54,354 nt of DNA from positions 1 to 54,354 of the forward strand of contig JAIPKB010000012.1 of assembly GCA_021733795.1 (NCBI GenBank). The letters run 5' to 3'. The translations under genes were made by a program, and so were the position numbers. Of this stretch, positions 47,679-54,354 are shown in pieces. Within the stretch, counting starts at the first letter, position 1; every line of letters begins with the position of its first letter. The stretch is from Akkermansiaceae bacterium. GTDB taxonomy: Bacteria > Verrucomicrobiota > Verrucomicrobiia > Verrucomicrobiales > Akkermansiaceae. The notes under the pieces are model-generated. The model had not been told where the DNA came from. It saw only the letters and a program-made list of their open reading frames with translations, and searched no databases.

Positions 47679-50411
47679 ATGAAACATCTCCTGATCCTCC
47701 CGCTGACCGCCTGTCTGCTACTTGCCGCTCTCTCCGCCGAGGCCGGCTCCGGATTCGAAATTACGAGTGACGGGGTGGTTGACACCCGCTACGAACTCAC
47801 CAGCCTTACCACGACTAACGGCACCATCTCAGGAGTTGAGACTGACGGCAAATATCTGAATGGAACAACCGCCACGCTGACAGCGGTTCCCGCAGCGGGC
47901 TACGGGTTCGCTGGCTGGACCGGTGCTGCCAGCGGCACGCCCAATCCGCTCTCGCTGCTGATGGATGCTGACAAGATGATCGGGGCGATCTTCACATTGC
48001 AATACACCCTCACCCCCAGCGCGCTGAGCAATGGCAGCATCAACGGCATCGCCGTGGACGGCAAGTATCTGACGGGAACTGCCGCCACGCTGACTGCGGT
48101 TCCGGCAGAGGGCTACGTGTTCACTGGCTGGACGGGGGCGGCTTCGGGAACGGCAAATCCGGTGTCCCTACTGATGGATGCCGACAAGACGATTGGAGCC
48201 ACGTTTACGCGCCAATATACCCTCGCCGCCAGCGCATTGAGCAACGGCACCATCAGCGGAATCGTGGCTGGCGGCAAATACCTGACCGGGACAACTGCCA
48301 CACTGACAGCGGTTCCGGCGGCGGGCTATGCGTTCACCGGGTGGACCGGCGCAGCCAGCGGCACGCCCAATCCGCTCTCGCTGCTGATGGATGCTGACAA
48401 GACCATTGGGGCGACTTTCACCCGACAATACACACTGACCAGCGGCACGGCGACCAACGGCACCATCAATGGAATCGTTGCGGGTGGCAAGTACCTGGCT
48501 GGAACAACGGCTGAACTCACCGCTATCCCCAACCCCGGTTACGCCTTCACCGGTTGGACCGGTGCCGCCGGCGGTACGGCAAATCCTCTGTCTGTGCTGA
48601 TGAATGGCGACAAGACCATCGGAGCGACTTTCACCCGGCAATACACGCTCACCAGTGATCCATTGGTTAACGGGACGATTACCGGAATGACGGCGGACGG
48701 CAAGTATCTGACGGGCACCACGGCCACGCTGACGGCGGTGCCCGCAATGGGCTATGCGTTTATCGGTTGGACCGGTGCGGCCAGCGGCACGGCGAATCCT
48801 CTCTTCTTGCTGATGAATGGCGACAAGACAATCGGAGCAACATTCACGCGGCAATACACGCTCACCGCCAGTGCGGTGAGCAATGGGACGATTGGTGGAA
48901 TCGTGGCCGGTGGCACCTATCTGACCGGAACAACCGCCACACTGACGGCGGTGCCCGCAATGGGCTATGCGTTTACCGGTTGGACCGGTGCAGCCACCGG
49001 TGTTGCCAATCCGCTCTCGCTACTGATGGATTCGGACAAGGCCATCGGGGCGAACTTTACGCGTCAATATATCCTCACCACCAGCGCGGTGAGCAACGGC
49101 ACCATTAGCGGAATCGCTGTTGACGGTAAGTATTTGACGGGCACCACGGCCACGCTGACGGCGGTTCCAGCAGCGGGCTACGTGTTCACCGGGTGGACGG
49201 GGGCGGCCTCGGGCACCACTAATCCGCTGGAGATCGTCATGGACACCGACAAGACCATCGGGGCGGCTTACGTCAGGGGCATCGAGGTGCTGGTGGACGG
49301 GCAACTGACCACGGGCAGCGAGGTGGTCCGGCGTGGCTCGCTCACGGTGACCATGCAAACGCCATTCGCCAACGGCACGATCCTTTACACATTGGACGGA
49401 TCAGAGCCGACGCTCGGCTCGAAGCTCTACACCAAGGCATTGACGCTGGACCGTTCGTGCACCGTCCGCGCCGTGGCATACAGTTCGGACTTTTCCAGCC
49501 AGTTTCAAAGTCCACCTCTTTCGGTGGTGATTGTTCATGTCCTGACCGCCACCACGGCGGGAGGTGGCAGCATCAGCGTCGAACCGCCGGAGGGCGCATA
49601 CTCCACCAACTCGATGGCCACGCTGACCGCCACGCCCGCGGCCGGGTGGACATTCCTGCAGTGGCTTGGCGATGCCGGCGGGACCGATCCGGTGACCAGC
49701 GTCCGAATGACCCGCAACAAATACGTGCAGGCGGTTTTCGGCACAGCGGTAACCACCACTGCGGTCGGAAGCGGATCAATCCGGCAGGAGCCGTTGGCCG
49801 CATTCTACCCCTACGGCACGAGGATCCGGTTCAGCGGATTGCCCGAGAGCGGGAATTACCTGGCATTTTGGGGCAACGCGGCCACCAGCACGGACAACCC
49901 CCTGGATTTCCTGGTGACCAACCCAAACCCGACAGTGACCGCAGTCTTTCAACCGTTGGGTACGGGGCAGTTTGCCCTGGCATTGGTGGCGGATGGTGGC
50001 GGAAATGTGGTGACCTCTCCTTCAGCGAAAAAATACACCAGTGGAACCAGTGTCCGCGTGACAGCACGGCCGGACTTGGGGCAGGATTTCGTCGGTTGGA
50101 GCGGCGATGCGGCAGGATCAATCAATCCGCTGACCGTGTCGATGAACCGGAGCAAGGACATCACGGCGGTGTTCACGAAACACCCCGGATTGCGGGTCGG
50201 CACACCCCTTGAGGGCCTTGTCGAGGATGGTTTCAGGCTGACGCTGATTGGCGAATTTGGAAAGCAATATGAAATTCTTGGCTCATCGGATCTTGTGAAC
50301 TGGATTCAGGCAGGAACGCTGACCAATGTCTACGGCACAAGCCAGTTTACCGACGGAGATGCCACGAGCCAGCCCGGACGGTTCTATCGGGCCGCGATTC
50401 TGAACCCGTGA
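47679..50411 (+). CDS. Secreted protein with seven InlB-B-like repeats
   Basis: A 910-residue protein with signal peptide (MKHLLILPLTACLLLAALSA). Residues 38-534 are seven tandem 71-residue repeats with LTAVPAAGYAFTGWTGAASG and DADKTIGATFTRQY as the conserved parts, that is InlB B-repeat/Listeria-Bacteroides-type units. A chitobiase-like C-terminal domain follows (PFANGTILYTLDGSEPT and TVRAVAYSSDF), then two degenerate repeats and a final YEILGSSDLVNW module. It is likely an adhesin or cell-surface spacer. The repeats match the DNA period of 213 bp and two are near-identical, which makes the number of copies prone to vary. Confidence 0.82.
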   Translation: MKHLLILPLTACLLLAALSAEAGSGFEITSDGVVDTRYELTSLTTTNGTISGVETDGKYLNGTTATLTAVPAAGYGFAGWTGAASGTPNPLSLLMDADKMIGAIFTLQYTLTPSALSNGSINGIAVDGKYLTGTAATLTAVPAEGYVFTGWTGAASGTANPVSLLMDADKTIGATFTRQYTLAASALSNGTISGIVAGGKYLTGTTATLTAVPAAGYAFTGWTGAASGTPNPLSLLMDADKTIGATFTRQYTLTSGTATNGTINGIVAGGKYLAGTTAELTAIPNPGYAFTGWTGAAGGTANPLSVLMNGDKTIGATFTRQYTLTSDPLVNGTITGMTADGKYLTGTTATLTAVPAMGYAFIGWTGAASGTANPLFLLMNGDKTIGATFTRQYTLTASAVSNGTIGGIVAGGTYLTGTTATLTAVPAMGYAFTGWTGAATGVANPLSLLMDSDKAIGANFTRQYILTTSAVSNGTISGIAVDGKYLTGTTATLTAVPAAGYVFTGWTGAASGTTNPLEIVMDTDKTIGAAYVRGIEVLVDGQLTTGSEVVRRGSLTVTMQTPFANGTILYTLDGSEPTLGSKLYTKALTLDRSCTVRAVAYSSDFSSQFQSPPLSVVIVHVLTATTAGGGSISVEPPEGAYSTNSMATLTATPAAGWTFLQWLGDAGGTDPVTSVRMTRNKYVQAVFGTAVTTTAVGSGSIRQEPLAAFYPYGTRIRFSGLPESGNYLAFWGNAATSTDNPLDFLVTNPNPTVTAVFQPLGTGQFALALVADGGGNVVTSPSAKKYTSGTSVRVTARPDLGQDFVGWSGDAAGSINPLTVSMNRSKDITAVFTKHPGLRVGTPLEGLVEDGFRLTLIGEFGKQYEILGSSDLVNWIQAGTLTNVYGTSQFTDGDATSQPGRFYRAAILNP

Positions 50412-50415
50412 ACTT

Positions 50416-50781
50416 GTGATCGAAGCCTCCACCGACCTAACCGTATGAAACACCGTCGAACCCGCCATCATCAGCGAAAGCGCGGTTGTCACCCGCTTCT
50501 ACTCCACCGAAAATCGAACACCCCCCGACCTATGGATCGTTTCATCCTCGCCCCCTCACGGCCGCCTTGGCCTTCTCCACCGCTCCGCTTGATGGGGCAG
50601 CCCCCGTGGTCTCCAACCTCAGCGCCGCCCAGCGATACGGGACACGAGCCCCGCTTCCGCTTCTCCATGTGCGCCAACCCTCGAAGACGTTGCAGCAGGT
50701 CGTCAAAATACCAGCGCCATGAAAAGAATTACGCCTGTATTTCAGATCACACCGAAGTCTATTCCTCACCCCTTAGCATTC
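50416..50781 (+). pseudogene. Remnants of two secreted-protein genes
   Basis: From 50,416 one frame reads VIEASTDLTV, stop, NTVEPAIISESAVVTRFYSTEN. This is the usual C-terminal module with a TGA where a Trp codon (TGG) is expected. From about 50,532 another fragment reads MDRFIL and, after a frameshift, PLTAALAFSTAPLDGAAPVV followed by SNLSAAQRYGT. This matches the N-terminus of the SUMF1-like protein (AAPVVSNVTFAQRTGT). The rest is not coding. The region is a scar of lost paralogous genes. Confidence 0.55.
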
Positions 50782-52746
50782 ATGAAAACCTTCTTTAACC
50801 CCAAGTGGAAGCTGGCTTTGCTGGCGCTGCTCGTGTCTTGGACCAGCCAGTCTCTCGCCCGCGCCGCTGTAGAAACGTGGACGGTGACCGGCGCAATGAT
50901 CAACGCCCGGCGGTACCACACCGCGACCTTGCTGGCCAATGGCGAGGTGCTCGTCACAGGGGGCGACAGCGGAGGCACATTCATTTCCGGCGCGGAACGC
51001 TACAATCCGGCCACAGGAACATGGACAAGCACCGGCTCGATGAACAGCGTACGCTTTCACCACTCGGCGACCTTGCTGGCGAATGGCAAGGTGCTCGTCA
51101 CGGGGGGGCTTGTCAACGGTCCCGGCCCCCTTTCCAGCGCGGAACTTTACGACCCATCCACCGGAATATGGACAAGAACAGGTTCGATGAACCTCGGCCG
51201 CGCTTACCACACGGCGACCTTGCTGGGCAATGGTAAGGTGCTCGTCGTGGGAGGCACCGCGGACTACGACTCGACTTCCAGCGCAGAACTCTACGACCCA
51301 GCCAGCGGAACCTGGACAAGCACCGGTTCGATGAGCCGCGCCCGTGGTGAGTTCACGGCGACCCTGCTGTCCAACGGCAAGGTGCTTGTCGCGGGGAGCA
51401 TCGGCCCTCTTGCAAGTGCGGAACTCTACAACCCGACCACTGGATCATGGACAAGCACCGGTTCGATGAGCACCGGCCGCTTTGAACACACGGCGACCTT
51501 GCTGGCGAATGGCAAGGTGCTCGTCGCGGGGGGCTTAACCTCCACCGGCTACCTTACCAGCGCTGAACTCTACGACCCAGCCACCGGAACCTGGACAAGC
51601 ACCGGCTCAGTGAACAGCGCCCGCCGTTACCACACGGCGACCTTGCTTGCCAACGGTAAGGTGCTCGTCGCGGGGGGCAACGGCGACGGCAGCGGCCGTC
51701 TTTCCAGCGCTGAACTCTACGACCCAGCCACCGGAACCTGGACAAGCACCGGCTCAATGAACAGCGCCCGCCTTTCCCACACGGCGACCTCGCTGGCAAA
51801 TAGTAAGGTGCTCGTCGCGGGAGGGAACGGAACTATCCCGCTCATCACAGAGCTATATGACCCCACATTTACTCTCTCTACCGGCGATCAAACCCATGGT
51901 CAGGTAACAGGCAACACTAGTCCCTATCTCTCCGGTTCAACGGCCACACTCAGTGCAAGAGCCAACCCCGGCTATGTTTTCACCGGTTGGACGGGCGACG
52001 CCACCGGCACCGCCAACCCGCTCTCCGTGCTCATGGACGCCGATAAGACGATCACCGCCACCTTCACCCCGGACACCGCAGACGACGACGACGACGGGCT
52101 CACGAATTACCAGGAGATCGTGGAGCTGGGTACCAATCCCGGCCTGAAAGACACGGATGAAGACGATGTTGAGGATGGCGACGATGCTTTCCCCCTCGAT
52201 ATCAACGAGTGGCTCGACACCGACAAGGACGGCACCGGGGACAATGAGGACACCGACGACGACGGCGACGGCTATTCGGACGAGGATGAAATCAACATCC
52301 ACCACACCAACCCCAAGCGGGCCGACTCGGACGGCGACGGACTCAGCGACCCGGCAGAGATCCAGACCCACCACACCGATCCCAATATTGCCGATTGCGA
52401 CAACGACGGCTTGCGCGACGGCGAGGAGGTCAACACCTACCACACCAACCCCCTTGTGGCTGACACCGACCTTGACGGCTTCCTTGACGGCTACGAGGTG
52501 CTGACCGGAAAGTCCCCTCTGGACATCAACGACCATCCCGCACTGGTGGCGGAGGCGCGGACGGCCATCGAGTTCACCTTCCCAGCCGCCATTGGCAAGA
52601 CCTACCGGATCGAGGATTCCACGGATCTGGAGAACTGGGGGATTGTGGAGACGGGGATTGCCGGGAACGGGACGGTGGTCCAGCGGTTCTACTCCACCCG
52701 GGGGATGCCCAAGCGGTATTTCAGGGTTGAAGAGGATGCGCCGTGA
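50782..52746 (+). CDS. Secreted Kelch-repeat protein with calcium-binding-like region
   Basis: A 654-residue protein with a signal peptide (MKTFFNPKWKLALLALLVSW). Six to seven Kelch repeats span about 30-370, each with (H/F)TATLLANGKVLVAGG, ELYDPATGTWTSTGSM. After them is one InlB-B-like unit (GYVFTGWTGDATGTANPLSV) of the type in the previous gene, then Asp-rich thrombospondin-3-like repeats (TDDDGDGYSDEDEINIH, DSDGDGLSDPAEIQTH) and the C-terminal YRIEDSTDLENWG...FYSTRGMPKRYFRVEE. The last 97 residues are almost the same as in the delta-60 protein at 20.0 kb. The start at 50782 gives the signal peptide; the longer form adds 21 implausible residues. Confidence 0.82.
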   Translation: MKTFFNPKWKLALLALLVSWTSQSLARAAVETWTVTGAMINARRYHTATLLANGEVLVTGGDSGGTFISGAERYNPATGTWTSTGSMNSVRFHHSATLLANGKVLVTGGLVNGPGPLSSAELYDPSTGIWTRTGSMNLGRAYHTATLLGNGKVLVVGGTADYDSTSSAELYDPASGTWTSTGSMSRARGEFTATLLSNGKVLVAGSIGPLASAELYNPTTGSWTSTGSMSTGRFEHTATLLANGKVLVAGGLTSTGYLTSAELYDPATGTWTSTGSVNSARRYHTATLLANGKVLVAGGNGDGSGRLSSAELYDPATGTWTSTGSMNSARLSHTATSLANSKVLVAGGNGTIPLITELYDPTFTLSTGDQTHGQVTGNTSPYLSGSTATLSARANPGYVFTGWTGDATGTANPLSVLMDADKTITATFTPDTADDDDDGLTNYQEIVELGTNPGLKDTDEDDVEDGDDAFPLDINEWLDTDKDGTGDNEDTDDDGDGYSDEDEINIHHTNPKRADSDGDGLSDPAEIQTHHTDPNIADCDNDGLRDGEEVNTYHTNPLVADTDLDGFLDGYEVLTGKSPLDINDHPALVAEARTAIEFTFPAAIGKTYRIEDSTDLENWGIVETGIAGNGTVVQRFYSTRGMPKRYFRVEEDAP

Positions 52747-52827
52747 TTGTCCACCGCGCCCACATTTTCTGATCTGGTAGTACAGCTTCCGCCACCCCAT
52801 GCGCACCAACCCCGGAAATTTCTAGCA

Positions 52828-53130
52828 ATGATCAAGGCCAGGGCCAAGACATGCGGCGACAAGGGCAAGGCGAAGGCAGCCACGGGGTTTTCCAAGGCCC
52901 GGAAAGCGACGGAATACCAAGGCCGCCGGCAGAAGCGGCAGCAACTCGCCAGACTGCGGGAGGACGCCAACCTCAGCAGGGTGGGAGAACCCGCGCGTCG
53001 GCACAAGGGGGCGGACCGGGAGAGGCTGAAAGGGAAAGGGCTCTTTTATTGCGGGTCCCCCGCGGAGAGGGCAAAGGAAATCCAGCGTCGGCTCGCCGAG
53101 GCAACCCGGGAGGATCTGAATGCAAGCTGA
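52828..53130 (+). CDS. Small basic hypothetical protein
   Basis: A 100-residue Lys/Arg/Ala-rich protein (MIKARAKTCGDKGKAKAATG, FSKARKATEYQGRRQKRQQL). It ends in a helical EIQRRLAEATREDLNAS. The start at 52828 is chosen over an upstream one at 52747, since the part before it is Pro-rich. The composition suits a nucleic-acid-binding or chromatin-like protein, but there is no recognised domain. It stands alone. Confidence 0.5.
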   Translation: MIKARAKTCGDKGKAKAATGFSKARKATEYQGRRQKRQQLARLREDANLSRVGEPARRHKGADRERLKGKGLFYCGSPAERAKEIQRRLAEATREDLNAS

Positions 53131-53341
53131 CTGCGACACCAGGCGAACTGCAAGAATCGACTCGGCTGGGTCGATCGAATCCATCTTGGCGGATAACGTG
53201 GGCGGAAACACGGACAACTTGTAACAACCGCCATAATGCGGAGTCCGTTTCCCTGCAAAATCAAGGGTTCCAGCGTGGTCATGCTGTAATGGCCGGAAAC
53301 GGGCGCTCGACACCACAACATGTAGTGGGTGAACAGTGGTT
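53131..53341. other. 211-bp stretch without a gene
   Basis: I see no gene, RNA or repeat in it. It separates the convergent small basic protein and the frameshifted secreted protein. Confidence 0.3.
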
Positions 53342-54102
53342 TTACAGACCTTGCACGGCGACCCCTTCAATCGTCCACTGGCGGGTGCTTTCGAGGTTGA
53401 GAGGACTGACCACAACCTCGGCTCGTTTGGGATCAAAGCGGTCTGTGTGCTTGGAATGCAGTTTGATTTCGTCCACGACGCGCACCACCGGAGATGTCTT
53501 CACCAAGCGACTTGTAACCCCACCAATCACCTGGCCCGCCGCATACCTGGAGGTAGACCGGGATCACCAGGAGCGGGCGGCGCTGAACGGCGGGCAGGTG
53601 CTCCGGGGCCGGGAGCGAACGCCTTTAGCCGGTCGGCCTGCAAGCACGTCCAGGCCGATCCCTTCCACTCGAGTGCTAGGGCTTGAGGGAACAACAGGTA
53701 CCCTATCGGCAGCCATGCTCCCCAGGCCGACTTCTTGTCATCCCAAACCCGGTGGGCATCGCATCTCAGCGATACCAGGAAGTGCTTGGTCACGCCGTTG
53801 AGTTTGTCGGCCTCGGTGATTGGCCGGTAATGGATTTCCGCGATTTTCAGGTTCTTCCATTCAACCTGCCGCCGGGTCGAAGTCGTGTGGACGCTAGAGG
53901 CGGTGCCGTCCTGCCTGAACGTCACATGCCGGGATAGCATCGACTCCACGGCCTTACTGACCTCCGCCTTTTCCTTGTCCGTGACAAGGGGTGTGCCGAA
54001 GTACGACTTGGGTCGAACCTCGGTCTCGCTGTTGGCGGTGGGCGTTTTGGAGAAGGCTGGCAGGAGCGAGAAGGCCAGGAATAGAACGGCGGTGGTCTTC
54101 AT
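53342..54102 (-). CDS. Secreted hypothetical protein, probably frameshifted near its 3' end
   Basis: The first part (54,102-53,600) has a signal peptide (MKTTAVLFLAFSLLPAFSKT) and a protein-like body (VTDKEKAEVSKAVESMLSRH, KIAEIHYRPITEADKLNGVT, FLVSLRCDAHRVWDDKKSAW). After about 53,600 this frame turns into Pro/Ala/Arg-rich sequence and stops at 53,527. Another frame then gives a good protein end, VVRVVDEIKLHSKHTDRFDP followed by EVVVSPLNLESTRQWTIEGV, stopping at 53,342. One or two frameshifts between 53,540 and 53,620 would join them. The short reading 53,527-54,102 is the alternative. Function unknown. Confidence 0.55.
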
Positions 54103-54354
54103 GGAGGAGGAACCAATCAGAAACCGATCTGCTAGACAGGTCAAGACTGGAGATTGCCCAATCCTTCGGGCCACCGGGCGGAAATCCGTCAGGGCATCCT
54201 GGGCCTATTTGATCCCGCAAGCGTTACCTCGGTTTAGAATTTCGGAGGCTGGCGAATCGGCAGCGGCATTGCCAGGCCGGTAGCCGCGGTCATCCCCTTC
54301 CGCCGGTTGGCAAACAAGTTGAGCGTGCTCACAACATGCTTGGCCCGCTCCTCG

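Overview
The window looks like chromosome from a high-G+C member of the Verrucomicrobiota (Verrucomicrobiales-like). This is inferred from protein style: a secreted protein with a VPEP C-terminal sorting tail, a secreted sulfatase-modifying-factor-like protein, large secreted repeat proteins sharing a C-terminal module, a twin-arginine M15-like peptidase, Ebo-type proteins and a long single-chain PurL. No rRNA or intact tRNA is present, so the placement is provisional.

Left part (1-15.1 kb), mostly housekeeping and plus strand: a Sel1-repeat protein cut by the window edge, a PLP-dependent decarboxylase, an M15/DUF882-type peptidase, a secreted protein on the minus strand, an alpha/beta-hydrolase-fold protein lacking its nucleophile, purL, a UPF0175/PIN toxin-antitoxin pair, a partial ebo cluster (EboB- and EboE-like), cinA, and two decayed genes. 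purL carries several short palindromic or tandem repeats as in-frame insertions, and one palindrome family recurs downstream of cinA.

At 15,173-15,218 lies the 3' half of a tRNA-Thr(UGU), ending in the anticodon loop. It is a probable attachment-site remnant and suggests that the DNA to its right came in on an integrative element. About 1 kb of repeat-rich non-coding DNA follows, then a LysR regulator, a metallophosphoesterase operon, an ImmA/IrrE-like metallopeptidase and a delta-60 repeat secreted protein.

The central feature (22.2-34.1 kb, minus strand) is a type I restriction-modification locus in which hsdM and hsdS are separated from hsdR by six recognisable genes: caspase-like protease, four-helix membrane protein, second caspase-like protease, FRG-domain protein, HEAT-repeat protein and a putative PD-(D/E)XK nuclease. 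Nearly all junctions overlap by a few bases, so the set reads as one operon. This is the strongest candidate for an undescribed defence system. A divergent serine recombinase sits beside hsdM behind a perfect 9-bp inverted repeat.

From 35.2 to 38.4 kb there is a small integron-type cassette array on the minus strand without an integrase. Four attC-like sites are visible, and for three cassettes the core at the start of the cassette is the exact complement of the R'' core of its own attC, as integron recombination predicts.

Right part (38.8-54.3 kb): a TPR-like protein, a SLOG/molybdenum-carrier-like protein, a secreted endonuclease I, a protein made of six tandem 44-residue HTH-like units, a VPEP-tail protein, a CehA/McbA-like PHP metallohydrolase, a formylglycine-generating-enzyme-like protein, a secreted protein with seven 71-residue InlB-B-like repeats, gene remnants, a Kelch protein, a small basic protein and a secreted protein with a probable C-terminal frameshift. 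The 3' ends of the delta-60 and Kelch genes form a nearly identical inverted repeat about 32 kb apart.
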